Positions 28,102-41,745 of a DNA stretch of 64,000 nucleotides are shown here, piece by piece (the stretch's first letter is position 1; every line of letters starts with the position of its first letter). The stretch comes from Quillaja saponaria. Taxonomy: Eukaryota; Streptophyta; Magnoliopsida; Fabales; Quillajaceae. Location of the stretch: the NCBI GenBank assembly GCA_029379385.1, contig CM055605.1, positions 4,561,001 to 4,625,000 on the forward strand, read 5' to 3'. The position numbers and the translations under genes were made by a program. The notes beneath the pieces are model-generated. The model was not told the DNA's origin. It saw only the letters and a program-made list of their open reading frames with translations, and searched no databases.

Positions 28102-31100
28102 AATTTTTCACTCAAAAATTTCAGTGTCAGAAACTAGAGCTTTTGGCAAAAATAAAGGAAAGTAAGAGTAAAACATCAATTAGTGACATCTGAATATTTT
28201 GGACCGCAAAAAGCAAGTACATGTACAACAGGGATAATAATTAATTTTTTTTGGTTCTTCGGAAAGAGGATAATAATTAATATGCCACCGGTGTCAATTA
28301 AAATGAAAAGTTTGGCTATGATTAAGAATGGTGAATCCATTACAATCTCTCTTCTTTCAGTACGTACAAGGGGTCTTGACTCTTGACAAATAAGACAACT
28401 GAAAATGAAATTCCTAGTTAACAAAATGAGAGCCCACAACTTCTTGGAACATGTTAGTGTCACATTTAAACAGTGTAAAATGTGTCCACCACGTAATCGA
28501 CCTGCAAGATAAGAAGAGAAATGATTCTGAAGAAAAAAAACTCCGACGGCGAAATCAACAAGACAGAAATATAATAGTCTATATGGAAAAGAGTGGGTGA
28601 GAGGACAACTTGTTTTACTTTGTGAGTTTTCATCCCATTGTATAGAATATGGTGGTCAATAAAAATATATCATGTATCACACTAATGAATAAAGTGATGA
28701 TGATGTCTATTATGTTAATAATAAGATTTGTTACTTAGTGGAGTGGACCATTACATTTTGACTAAGCTACGTGTCCACAAAAACAAGTTCCAAGAACATA
28801 GAGACTTGAAATATAGATATCAAAATGATGCTGATTAAGATGGATGATCAAATGAGCCAATCATTTACTTGGTCTGCATTTCTTGTATGTGTATTGAAGT
28901 TATTGAACTTACCATGGTGATGTAATTGTGATGTTTTTGTTATTTGGATGGTACATTATCACCTAGTTTGTATTCTTTTGAAAATATGCATACCTGTTGT
29001 GCTCCCACCTTTTCACATCTTACAAAATCTACATGCCCACTCTACTTGATGCCACCTTATACCTACTGTATACTCCGCCTTTTTTAGTGTCAAATGGTAA
29101 GTTCGAGCTTGTTGTGATTAGTGTTATACCAAATTTGGCCAGTTAATAACCAACAATATTAAATTGTTGATATTGAACAGTAAACAAATTGTAGACCTTG
29201 CTTGGAGTTTAAGCATTGTGGGTGAGAACTGAGATCATTGATGATGTGTTGTTAAAGCACTCTAGGTGAGATCTCGAAATTGTTGATAACGTGTGACTTT
29301 TGGCTGAAGAGCCAGTTTGTTATCATCTCAGACTCTCTCTAGCTCAGAACCTTTGGCAATTTAGGATTTGCGAGGCCTCACTGAAAAGCTACTTATGTCG
29401 TACCTAGGGATTAAATTATGTGTTCAACTTAGACCTTTTGTTAGTCTCGAGGTATAAAAGATGCCAGGCTCACTTATAACTATGAGCTGAAAATTTGTTG
29501 GTTAGCTCATGCAACTGCTTGTTGGCATTATAACGACGAGTGATATGCACTTGAGCTCACATGATGTTGCGACATCGTGTGAGATGATTGTCCTGCAATA
29601 GTTTTTAAAATTATGATTGAATAATCGAACTCAACAAAAGATTTGTTAAGTATGAATGTCTGTAGAAATGTATATAATCTTGCAAAAAGAATAACCATTC
29701 AATAATATGTTAAATATAAGATGTATGTGTGTAACTTGTGATGTGGTGAGTATTATTGCTGCCTTAGCTTGAAATCAGAAGCACATTTAAATAGCTAATG
29801 ATGTTATGTAGGAATTTCGACCCGTATAATTGTTGTAATGATCAAAGAATAACTATATGACTCGGTTGTCTAGTAGACTCGAGTTTGATAAAAATCAATA
29901 AATTTTCTAAAGCAATTTCAACCCGTTTGATGTAAAATTGTAATTTAATTAATGTATTTGAAGGTCCAAGAATTAGGAAATTGATAAATTTCCATAAGCA
30001 AAAGATGTCAAATGATAAGCAAAGCATATATAATATGTATGATCATAAAATTCAACCAATTAAAATGAATTATGCAATTAGTGTTAGGCATGGAAAATAT
30101 ACTAAATTACTCAGCTTAGGACATTGGTTTCTTATCGTGTTCTTGGGGTTCATGTCACTAAACTAGACTTTGCTAATGTGTAAAGCATTTTAGGTCATTC
30201 CACATAGCTAGATTTTGCATATATAGCATGTATAAAATTATACTTAACCCTAGCAGAGTGATTGGAAGATTAGGATTTTTTTTTTTTTTTTTCCTTTTAG
30301 CTTACTTAGTCATCAAAGCCGTCTAGGCAATGGTCCCAACAAAGCCGAAAGATGAGCCACTAAAGTCGAGCTAAGACATTAAAGTTTATCCATGTAAGTC
30401 GAGCCAGATGAGGAGCGGTCAGATGAAGTGTAGTCACTGACTAAGCCAGCTTATGGGTTAAGCCAGATCTGGATCTGGACTTGAAAACGAGCTCATAATC
30501 TTAAGCCACGCTTGGAGGCGCATTGACTTCCTCCAGTGATGGGCTTTTAGTGTTTGGAGCAAGAGGCAATATCGAGTGCCGCAGGGGTTTTTTGGTTAGT
30601 AGTGATGCACCGTAAGGCATACAAAATCGAGGACATGTGTTATCTTTGAGATTTTAGCCAAATTATATAGAATATGGAGCTTAATGAGAATGCGCAAAGT
30701 GTTATTAATGAATGCGATGGAGATTATATTTCTTATAGTAATAATGAGATGTGTTATATGTTCTAATAATAATGATATTTATTATATTTTAGAGTGGATT
30801 ATTATTTTTTGACTAACTCACTTATTTATTGTAATTGAATAATATCAATTTGATATTATTGTAACAGAAAATCTCAAAAACAGACATATATAATAAAAAA
30901 AAAGTGTATAATATCTTCCACCACAATCATATATGATACTTCACGGTCATTCATAGAGTTCATACTTTATTAATAAGTGAGAGAATTACCTATATGATTA
31001 TATTCTAAATAATCATGATTAATTAGAAATTAAAAGTCCACCAATAGGTTTCTAGTGCAAATCCACCGAAACTTGTGTAAAAAAAACAATATAAAATTAT

Positions 31101-31521
31101 TTAGTGGGATTTAAATTAAAGTCTCATTAGCGTAATCATTTAAGATTTTATATTCAATATAATTTAAGCTGGATGATATTTGAAAGTAATATGCATTTTT
31201 GTCCTCCAATTTTGGTTGAATATAATAAATATTAAATAAAATATAAGTGCAATACTCAAATTAATTATGTGGCCAGAATGAAAGATTTGAGAATATGACA
31301 GCTACTAACTAGTTCACGACAAGTGGAACTCACCTAAAATTGCTGGAAACGTTCCGTTTATAAAATTTGTTTTGGCAACAAAACAAATAGTTTGTACCAT
31401 GAGAAGACTGGCTGCAGTGGGCTTGCCACAGCCCACAGCATACGTACTGTATGGAGGCCACGTGAAGCAATCAAGACTAATGTCTTTTATACAACAGCCA
31501 ATAAGACAACCATAAACTTTA

Positions 31522-31978
31522 GGGTGTATTTGAATGGAGGAAAATAAATAGAGGGAAAAGAAGAGAATAAATTATGTATTATAAATTTTTATTGATAAAT
31601 AAAAATGTTTTTTTTTTATATATATAAATAGTATTATATATTCACCAATTATATTATAACGGGTCTCTTAACTCTGTAATTATAAAGAATTACAAAAGAT
31701 AGAGATACTAACTCGTAAATATAGACAAAATATATTTATGTCTTAACCAGTTGAGTAAAAACTATATTATAATTATGTTATTATCATTTTTATTAATGTA
31801 TTATGTTAATATTATATTAAAACATGTTGAAGACATAAAAATATATTATACAATAAAATGCATCTTAATAATTATTATTATTTTTAAACTTTCAAATGAA
31901 ATGAATGAAAAGTTTTTTTTTTTTTCACTCACTTTTATTTTCTCTCATCTCCTTTCTCTCTAAACTTCTAAATAGGCT
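31522..31978. mobile_element. Possible degenerate MITE
   Basis: The left end tagggtgtatttgaatgg and the reverse complement of the right end, tagcctatttagaagttt, are alike, and both are followed by purine-rich sequence (agaggg/agagagaaagg). The centre is AT-rich. I find no clean target-site duplication, so this is a weak call. Confidence 0.35.
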
Positions 31979-33600
31979 AAAAAACATTATCTGAATGAGT
32001 AATAATGCTTCTTTCCTAAATTCAAATTTTATTGGAGATAGCGGTGAGTAAAATTTTAATATATTTTCTAATTAGCATGGATGAATTAAGTACAATCTAC
32101 ATAAGACCCAGTACTATTAAATAGTTAAACAAAAATAAGACAATCCTAACTTCATTTTTTACTAGGAGAGAGGAGAGGATTATTGGATAATTAATACTTC
32201 TACATTTCCTCTCAACTGATCAATAATTTGATTTTTGGGAAATATTATTTATATGATCATTCAACAAGAAGGGTTTAATTTTAATTAACGACTAGAAAAT
32301 TATTAATTATAAGAAATGACTAAAGAGTTTATCATTGTCACATTTCATCGATTCATAAATGTGAATCTCGAACATATGAAGGGAATATTTCCAAAACTTA
32401 AAAAATAATTAGAATGTAGGAAATTAGTTTACTTAGAGATATAAGCCCTTGCCCAAACCGAAATATTGAATTATTATATAAGCCCATAATTAGTAAATCA
32501 CTAAAGAAGGCCCAACATGAACTCCTAAAAGGGTTATCTTAGGATTGATCCATAGTATGATATTGTTTGTTTTTACATTCCTTTGAGGAGTATCCACATT
32601 TGCTTGAATAATCTTTGTTAGATCTTTACATTTTTTTTAATTTTGCAGAGATTTTATGTTTAACAATTCAATCTCTTATGTGATTATATTTGACTTTTTT
32701 ATATGTTATTTGTATTATTTATGAGTTGTAAAAGTGAGTTAGAATTTATTTTCAAAACTTTCCACAGTTGCTTAAGAGCCCGTTAATATTTGAGTAAATA
32801 TTGAAATTTTTTGACATTATATTAAAATCAAAAAGGCTTAATATTGTTTTAGTTTTTAAAGATTGTCTTAATTTTTAATTTAGTCATGCAGAAATATTTT
32901 CAATTAATTTTATCCTTTATGATTTAGAATTTTTTAATCAAATTACATTATAAATATTTGTGATCAATTTCATCTTTTATGATTCATAATTTTTTAACTA
33001 AGTTACATTCTCTCATTCTTATGTTATACATGAATACAATAATTTTACCTAATTTAATGATAAATAATAAAAATTTTACAAGACATAAAATAACTTATTA
33101 TTTTTATGTAAGTGTAGTTAATTTATTAATTTATAACATGTAAACAGAAAAATGAAAATTGATTCATAAATTTTGAATCTTGAAAGAAAAAGATTATTAA
33201 AAATGAAACTAAAAATTAATATAATTCTTTTTAATATAATTATGAATAACCAAAATAGTAGAAGCCAAATTAAAAATGAAAAAATAACTCCAAGAAAACT
33301 ATGCTTCATCTTTATTTGAGTTAAAATCATTAGGATAGTCTATTTTTTACAAATAAATAACTCAAAAGGGCAACTGGGAAGGAATTGGAAATGAACAACA
33401 GGAACTAAAACATATTGGAAATGAAACTACCTGGAAACCTCGTTCAACTCAAACCGTGTATTTCTAGCCAATAGCCGATAGGTATTGCATGACTCTTTAC
33501 CTCGAGTCTTCCTTCCTCACCCGATTCTTTACCTATGTTGAAGAATGTGAATTTTGTACAAATTTGCAGACTAATTTCACATCACAGAAAACCCAGCATC

Positions 33601-33610
33601 TATATATAAA
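33601..33610 (+). promoter_or_regulatory. TATA box of the NDR1-like gene
   Basis: tatatataaa lies about 110 bp before the ATG at 33719, in otherwise ordinary sequence. No W-box (TTGACC/T) was seen in the 250 bp upstream of it. Confidence 0.65.
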
Positions 33611-33718
33611 AGCAAAAGGGACACTCAAGCACAATTACATTTTTTTTTCTTCCCTTTGCAGGATCTAGACCCGACCCAATTCCATTGAGAACCGAACCAC
33701 CTGAACTACCGGCCGAAC

Positions 33719-34369
33719 ATGTCTGAATCCGAGGGGTGTTGCAAGTGTTGTTGCAGCTTCATATTGACTCTGGGTCTAACTGCCTTATTCTTGTGGCTAA
33801 GCCTCAGAACAGACAAGCCTAAATGTTCAATCGAATACTTTTACCTTCCTGCCCTCAACAAATCCTTGAATTCTCAACAAAACACTTCCATCTACTTCAT
33901 TTTACAGCTAAATAACCCAAACAAGGACAAAGGGATTCGATACGAAAATGTCAATCTCACATTTTCGGTTTTAGATAATCTGAACAAGACCCATCAAATT
34001 GGGTACAAAACCATTGGTGGGTTTTATCAGGGGCACAACAAGAAGGCCAAAAAAAAGGATTTTGTAGAGACTCGTGGATTTAATGGGACGGCTGTTTCCG
34101 GTGAGGCTCTGAATAATAAGACGGTGGTTTTCCGGGTGGATTTTGCGACGGCGGTGAAGTACAAGATCTTGCTTTGGTTCACCAAGAGACATAAATTGAT
34201 GTTGGGAGCAAATGTGGTAGTCGATTCCTCCGGCGAGAAAGTCGACCAGAAGAAAGGTATCAGGCTCAAGTCCTGCGCACCGGAGCCTGGCGGATACTAT
34301 AGTGCGCAGGTGGCTTTTTTAGTCAACTTATTAATTATAACTTTTAGTAATTTTCGTCTTCGGTCGTGA
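33719..34369 (+). CDS. NDR1: NDR1-like protein (NDR1/HIN1-like, LEA_2 family)
   Basis: This intronless gene encodes 216 residues, close to Arabidopsis NDR1 (219). A short cytosolic N-terminus with a cysteine cluster (CCKCCC) leads into one transmembrane helix (about residues 12-28). The stretch LFLWLSLRTDKPKCSI is nearly the same as in NDR1. The extracellular LEA_2-type domain holds LNNPNKDKGI, FYQGHNKKAKKK and QKKGIRLK, and several N-glycosylation sites. A hydrophobic C-terminal tail (about 199-211) fits the GPI signal known for NDR1. NDR1 sits at the plasma membrane, supports membrane-wall adhesion and is required for signalling by several CC-NB-LRR resistance proteins, including through RIN4. 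The frame is intact; orthology is judged from these motifs only. Confidence 0.9.
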   Translation: MSESEGCCKCCCSFILTLGLTALFLWLSLRTDKPKCSIEYFYLPALNKSLNSQQNTSIYFILQLNNPNKDKGIRYENVNLTFSVLDNLNKTHQIGYKTIGGFYQGHNKKAKKKDFVETRGFNGTAVSGEALNNKTVVFRVDFATAVKYKILLWFTKRHKLMLGANVVVDSSGEKVDQKKGIRLKSCAPEPGGYYSAQVAFLVNLLIITFSNFRLRS

Positions 34370-35295
34370 TTGATAATGATGGTATTTAGTAGGTATTATT
34401 TTAGTTTATGTCATTGTATTTTTATAAATTTATTTGGAAAATTTCCAGGAAATGTTGTAATTTTTTGTGGCAAAAATACGTGGCCTGGTGGCCACTTGGT
34501 TGTTAACATTTTGTAGGAAAGATTTACACATGAAAATGGTCGATTCAGAATTTAGAAATGAAATTTCAAAAAAATTTACCTAATTTTTGTTCTTGTATCA
34601 GGCTTTTGTGCTATCTATTTTTAACTATTACTTTTCTATTTAGAAAATGAAGGGTGAGATATTTTTTTGAGTTATTTTCATGAAAAAGAACTTAATTTTA
34701 ACACATTTATAATGAATAAAATAAAAAAATATCTATTTGTATAAGACTCTAACTCTCAATCTCATATAAAAAGACTTGAAGTCTTAATTTCTAAAAATAT
34801 TTCCTGAATATTATCTTAATGACTAGACAGATCCTTGATAAAACATTACAGTTTATATGAAAGAAAAAAAAAAAGAAAAAGTAAGTTTATAAATTCCTAC
34901 TTCCTTGTGGCTTCTTTGAAGGGTAGGAAAAAATGGTCTGTGACACGGAAACGTGTGACTGTACGTATACTAAGGTTTCAACTTAAAAGAATTAATAAAA
35001 CTGAGGACTAGATATTCTGGACAAAATTATTGAGTTGGTGGGATCATTTTCCTGTCAAAGAAACTATTTTCAGAATATTTTACTACAGTTTCTCTAGAGG
35101 GGATTCCTTACATCAAATATCCTAACCTAAATATTTTAACATGAAAAATGTACACCAAAATTCATGGCCGTTGGCTAAAGCTAATCACATAAACGGTTTA
35201 TTCTTCTTGGAGCAGGTTTTCCTGCTCATTTTCCACAGGAAAAGACTAAGATGACCATTGTAGCAATGTAGGATATGCATCAAAAAGGCTTTAGT
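34370..35295. other. Intergenic, convergent 3' ends of NDR1-like and ABCB genes
   Basis: AT-rich sequence with no coding frame of interest and no repeat with clear ends. It should contain both 3' UTRs. Confidence 0.6.
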
Positions 35296-38200
35296 TTACC
35301 CTCTCGGGGAGCTGCCATTTTGCAGTTTAATCAAAGAATAGTATGCTCCACCCTGTCTCAAGGAGATTAATTCATTATGTGACCCTTGTTCGGCAACCTT
35401 CCCGTTCTGGATCACAGCAATGGAGTTGCATTTCCGTATAGTAAATAGCCGGTGAGCTACAACTATACATGTTCTGCCAATCATCATCTTTTCAAGTGCT
35501 TCTTGAACTAAGTTCTCTGATACACTGTCAAGTGCACTGGTTGCCTCATCCAGGAGGAGGATTGAAGGGTTCTTTAGTATTGCACGAGCTAAAGCTATTC
35601 TTTGTTTCTGACCTCCTGATAGCTGAACTCCTCTTTCTCCACAATATGTATCATACCCATCTTTCATGCCACTGCCAAGATACACAGAGACAAGAATGTT
35701 AGAACTCAGAAATTGTTGCACTCTTTTGTTTCAATGAGAAGTCTTTTCCTGGCATAAGATTTGTGTCTAGACTAACTGCCTGGTTTTATAACTGAACATG
35801 CATATCATTTAAGTGTAGATTGTGACTAGTTCTCCCACTCTATTACTCCCTTTGTTTTTCCAATAAAAAATAATTTATAGAGAAAATTTTATCTTTATCC
35901 ACCATAGATCTCATACCTTATAAATTCATGAGCATTGGCAAGACCTGCAGCCTTTCTTATCTCGGATTCAGTTGCCTTTTCTTTTCCATATGCAATGTTT
36001 TCACGAATAGTTCCAGCAAATAGTGTTGGTTCCTGACTTACTAACGCAATTCGTGACCTTAGCTGTCTTAAATTATAGCTCTTGATATCCTGCTCATCTA
36101 TACATACTGTTCCTTTCAAAGGGTCGTAAAACCTCTCAATTAGCCCAATAATAGTAGATTTACCAGAACCACTTCGCCCCACTAGTGCCACTGTTCTCCC
36201 AGCTTCAATTTTAAGAGATAGACCCTTGAATATCATCTGTCCAGGTCTTGATGGATATGAAAAGAAAACATTTTTCAGCTCGACATGGCCTCTTATCTTC
36301 TTTTTGATATCCTTTACCCACGTGCTGTCAGGATCAATCTCACTTTTCCTGTCTAGAATAGCAAAAACTGATCGAACGGCACTGCTTCCTTTTGATAAAT
36401 CAGAAGTCATTGTTCCAGCATCTGCAATACTATATGCAGTAAATAGCAATATTAAAAATGCTTGGAAGAGGTGTTTTGGCTCTATTAATCCTTGTACAAG
36501 GAGCTGTCCACCATACCAGTAAGCTAAAGCTGTCGATGCTGTATTAAAAAATTGGGAGCTGGAAAGACCAAATCCCGAAATCCATGACTGTCTAATACTC
36601 TCCTTTTGAGGACCTTTCATTGTAGCATTGAAGAGCCCCAAAATCCTTTTCTGAGAGCTGAAGGCAGTTATGGTTCTATGGTTTATAACAGCTTCACTTG
36701 CAAGTTGGCTTCCTTCCTTTTGTGCTTTTTGGGCCTTTTCTGCCATACTCTTCATCAATACACTTCTTGAGTAATAGCTTCCAATGACTAATGGCTGCAC
36801 TGCAATCATAACAAGGGAAAGCCTCCAAGTGAGTACCAGTCCTAGCGTGTAAGCAAAGGTGGCACCGAAAATGGCTTGTGCCAACAATGACATCCGGTCC
36901 CCAACAAGGGACCTCACCATGTTAGCTTCAGAAGCTAATCTTGCACAAATTGCTGCACTTGTGTTCTCATCTTGATCAAACCACCCAATCTCAAAAGTCA
37001 ACAACTTTTCAAGCAGTTTCTCCCGTACTCTTTTAGTCAATCTTTCTCCCATAATTGCAAAATTATAGTGTTGGAGGATACTGGTTATAAATGCAAGAAC
37101 ACCAAGGCCTAAGAAAATGAGGGCTAGGACTCTAGATTTAGACTTCATCTTTGAGCTGTCAGGTTCAAAATATACTGATATAAGTAATCCCACACAATAT
37201 GCATTTATTGGTTGTACGGAACCAGAGCCTATTGCACCCAAGCATCCAAGCACAGCTGTTTTCCACTCAGGTGCATTCATTTTAAGCAAACGCCACTGGG
37301 AAGGAGAAGCATAAGCTGATCCTTTTAAGTCCTCATCACAACTTTCATCATCACTGGTCATATTGGATGGAGTAGGAGTAGGGTGTACCCATGGAAAATG
37401 CCTGGCTGAAGGGGTGTAATATTGGAGTGCCTTGAGTACTTGATCTGATACTGATTGGGCTTGGTGGAACACTCATCCTATGGTGGTTCCTTCCATCTAC
37501 TTGAGTGCTGGGTTTTTTCAAATCTTCATTTTGCATTGCTACCTGCTGCAGCTCTACCATCCGTGAATATTCTCCACCCTGTCCACCATTCATTTGCATC
37601 AGCTCATTATGAGAACCAGATTCAATTACTCTCCCAGCTTGCACAACTGCAATGATGTGAGCTGTTCGGATAGTAGAAAGGCGGTGTGCAATAATGATTG
37701 TTGTTCTTCCTTTTGAAGCCTGATCAATTGCCTCCTGTACGGCTCTTTCAGATTGTGCATCCAGTGCGCTAGTAGCTTCATCGAGGAGCAGAATTTTAGG
37801 GTCCCTGAGTAAAGCTCTTGCTATGGCAATTCGCTGCTTCTGCCCTCCAGATAATTGGAATCCAAATTGGCCAACCTGGGAATTCCATTATGGTTTACAA
37901 TATGAAGGATCAGTCAGCATATTATAGAAAATTGTTCTTTAATGCAGGAGTTACTGAAAATTTCTGATATATGGACAATAAGAGGCCTAAAATGCTATAT
38001 CAACAAGACTAGATGCTTCATTGAGTTAATGGAAGCAGATGTAACATATAATGAAGGACACAGTTGCAGAATGACATTTTTTTTTATGATTTGGAACAGA
38101 TTCAATTGATGTTAAATGCCTTTGAACTGCATTATTAATTTTATATTCTAGCCTTCCTATATAGAAAAGCATCGAAAGAAGAAAATCCATTTAAAATTTG

Positions 38201-41200
38201 ATAAAAAGAATTCTTCAGTAGTTGAGGTTACATAAAACAAATCAAAGCTTAGCAGCATAATTTTATTGTTTCCTGATCAGTAGAGTAGTTGAGTTCAGCT
38301 TACTTGAGTTTCATATCCATCTGGTAACTTGACGATGAAGTCATGTGCATTTGCAGCTTTAGCTGCACTTATCACACTATCCACTGAAGCTCCTTCCTTT
38401 CCTAACAATATATTCTCTTTTATGGATGTTGCAAAGAGAACGGGTTCTTGGTTTACTAGACCAAGTTGGGATCTCAACCATTTCAACTGAAGTCGTCTAA
38501 TCTTATATCCATCCAATAGTATTTCTCCCTCAATGGGGTCATAAAATCTTTCAAGCAGTGCAATGGTTGTGGACTTTCCAGAACCACTACTCCCTACAAG
38601 GCCCACTCTCTTGCCAGCAGGAATTGTGAGATTGAATCCTTGTAAGATGGGTGTATCTGGTCTTGATGGATAACTGAAACAAATGTCCTTAAATTCAATT
38701 TCTCCTCTAACATACGATAAAGCCTTTCCTTTTTTATCTTCAGAATCTATAGAAGGAACTTCGGTCGATCATTTCAAAAAGACGGGAGACAGCAGCTTTT
38801 GCCTCTGTGATGGCAGTCAGATTTGGAAGAGCACTTAAAATACCCCTGAAATTTATTATCAAAGTTAAAAATAAGAGCGTAAGAAAAATAAAGACATGAA
38901 TCCTGATCAATTTAGATGAAATTAGAAGATCATTAATGCAGAAAAAACTTACAATCCTCCCATAAGAATGTTGAAGCCAGCAATAAATACATGTCCTCCT
39001 TGTTCTCCTTTTTGAGTAATCAAATATGTCCCAACCCAACCCTGAAAACCCCAACATACATAAATAACACCAAAGCTTCCTAACATCAATCCCTTTGCAA
39101 AACCTTGCTTTATTCCAAATTCCATAGTCTTTTCAAGCGACCTGTTGAACCTATTTAGTATTTGATGCTCCCCTACATAAGAATAAACAGTTCGTATTGA
39201 AGAAATTGCTTGTTCTGCAACTTCACCAGCAACACCATATGATTCAATCATTTTCATAATTAAATCCATCATGATCTTCCCAAATACAAGTGCTGGCACG
39301 ATGAACATGATTGAGAGAGGTATAGCCGCCAAAGCAAGTCTCCATGATAGTACAAAGGCAAACATATGGGAGAATAGGGAAGTTGACATGTAAGCCATGC
39401 AGTCAGGTATCTGCATAGAGCAAAAAGTTCGATTTTAACAAAAGCATGAAAATAAATCCTTTTTTGTTCTGTATCTAGAAACAATTTATGTTCTTAAAAA
39501 CCAAAAAGGAGAAATATTTAAGGAATGAATCATTGAACAAAAAAAAGTAATCACAGAATATCAAAAGTGATGTCTATTGTTGAAGATTTCAATTTACAGA
39601 AAGGGAATTATTAATAGCAACTGGCTGTCAAAAAGATTTTATTCTTTCTAAGAACTGCTTATGGCAACTGCTAAATTGGCTCAAAGAACCCTTCCAAGTT
39701 ACTTGCATGCTATAGTTGTGTCTAGATTACTTCCGATCAGCTTGGTTATGCTTATATGGGACTGCAATTTCTTGTGCTGGTCAAATTTCATCATTCTTTC
39801 CACTGTTTTACTTGCCAAGTGCAAGCTCAAGTGGTTCAAAAATTTATACTAGTATGAGACAAGTAACTGAAGAAGCATGCTTCACTAGGATGATGTTATG
39901 ACAGGAAGTACATAGGTAAGTTGATTTTCATGGTTAAACGTTATTCAAACAGATTAAACTTTCTAGGATTCGTCATTCTGTGGTTCAGGAATTTTAATTG
40001 GCAATTCAACATTAAATTCTTATGCACATTAATCACCTATCATTTTAAAGATACAACAATCTTTCAATTGCATTTGCAGCTTTGAGAGAAGGAAATAACT
40101 ATAATCAAACCTTCTGACTTAAAGTAACTTGGATGGCATTGGCATCAGAGGAGATAAGCGAGACAACTTGATATGTTGTTGAAGAACCAGCTGCTTGGGT
40201 GTCAAAGAAACTCACTTCTTGTCTAAGGACAGACTTTAGGTATTCCACTTTGATTTTAGATGTCTGTCTCTCGGCAGTTCTTGTCCAACAAACTCCTTCT
40301 GCCAAAGCCAGTGTCAAATAGAGTGCAGAACGTAGATAGTTAGAATTGAGTCACTTGAATATCAGTATAGCTGTTCAAACCAAAATGAGGTATGAAATGG
40401 ATTGTAAATAATGTTATCAAAAGTGTAGCTTACCAACAAAAGCGCAAAATCCAACTCCAATTGCAGCCCACAAAAGCCGAAGAGCATACTGAAACAAGAA
40501 AAGTATTGCAAAGATCATAAATTGCTTTGATTAAACAAGACAAGTATAGCAATCCCAAGTTTGATTTTTCTGGGCAAATCATATTGTATTTGTTGAGTAA
40601 CATAGCCCAAAAGTCATGGAAAAATATAGTTGCCATTTCCCTGGCATACCCGAGGAAATTAACAGGTAACCTTCTTTCAGACATTTCTTCAAACATCAAG
40701 CATGCTTTACAATATGGGAGCCAATGGATCCAACGCCTGAAAACTATGATGTCGCTAGGCATACTACGTATATGGACATAAATATAATTCATCAAGGCAA
40801 AGAGGGGAACTCAATATATTTTACACACAAAAAAAAAAATTAAATAAATAAACTGGCTGGACTCGGATTTTGGTTTTCCGACTAACAATTATTTGTTCTA
40901 CAGTTCTACTTGAGCTTTTTTTGTTTTTTTATTTTGACAGGGCAACCAATCAAGTACATATACAATATGGGTTTCAATCAACAATCAATTATATTAAAAT
41001 TTTAAATATTCACACATAAAATAAAATAAAAAAACTCATAAATATGAAAAAAAATAATCATACGTGGAACTTAAACTTAACAAATACGTCTTCACCAATT
41101 AAACTAAATATTTTGATAATTATCTTAAAAATTACATTTTCTTTAAAAGGATAAGAAAATAAATGGGTTGTTTTTACACAAAAATAAATAGATTGGATCA

Positions 41201-41745
41201 AGTAATCTCATGTGAGTCTATTAAGTGTTTATTCCATAATGTTTGGCTTTGAGTTAGATTTGTGACTCTTGATGAGTAAGATATCTAAACTCTATACTAA
41301 TTTCATTATTTTGGAAATGTCCTCATGTATGTTATTATTTGTAAAAATAAAATATGAAGTCTAAAAAATCTTCAAAGTTTAATCTCAGAAGTCTTTACTA
41401 AAACTAACACTAAAAACTATAAATATCGTGATTCACACATAAAAAATACGTGGGTGCACTATTATTAGACGCATGTTTGTATTTTCTTTATGCCTAAGTG
41501 AACTAGACCCATCCCAAGGGCCTTTTGATGAACAAAAAAGAGATTCTGATTAACAAGCTCACCTTTTCTACATCATGAATTGATAAACTGCTGCTGGTGC
41601 TTCCATAGGCATTAATCACATCACTAAGAATGTATAACATGATAGGAGTTTGTAGTCCATCTCCAATGCTGCCCAAAGTTCCTAGAAACATCAATAGCTT
41701 GTCAAAGCCATCTGCATAACGAAACATGCTATCGTTGCCTCCCAT
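35296..41745 (-). CDS. Full-size ABC transporter, subfamily B (ABCB8/ABCB15-like), with two frameshifts
   Basis: Exons: 41745-41563, 40488-40434, 40298-40111, 39410-38953, 38845-38304, 37875-35917, 35671-35296, all GT-AG. With both frame breaks bridged, the product would be about 1,253 residues, the family size, in TMD1-NBD1-TMD2-NBD2 order. NBD1 has Walker [10 protein letters not shown], signature LSGGQ and Walker [16 protein letters not shown]2 has [14 protein letters not shown] and again [12 protein letters not shown]. Plant ABCBs of this type are plasma-membrane exporters; some move auxin or specialised metabolites, but the substrate here is unknown. Breaks: one extra base at 38760-38761 after MIDR at the TMD1-NBD1 junction, and a net shift at about 37356 in the acidic linker (after IQYD). 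Exon lengths confirm both shifts. Without correction the product ends before NBD1. It is either a young pseudogene or carries sequence errors. Confidence 0.88.

Larger units (their letters stand above)
28102..33718. other. AT-rich gene desert
   Basis: There is no gene I can support in these 5.6 kb. 29100-29640 and 30300-30640 are less AT-rich and contain repeated short words (aagccg, cgagcc, gagat) that look like old repeat remnants without visible ends. 31520-31980 may be a MITE (listed separately). 32830-33080 holds degenerate copies of ggcttaatattgttttag-type sequence similar in style to the repeat upstream of FIE. 33340-33718 is the promoter and leader of the NDR1-like gene. Confidence 0.5.

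Noticed and set aside
39661..40080. Possible gene on the + strand inside an ABCB intron
   Set aside because: Short frames of random composition in the intron between two well-supported minus-strand exons.
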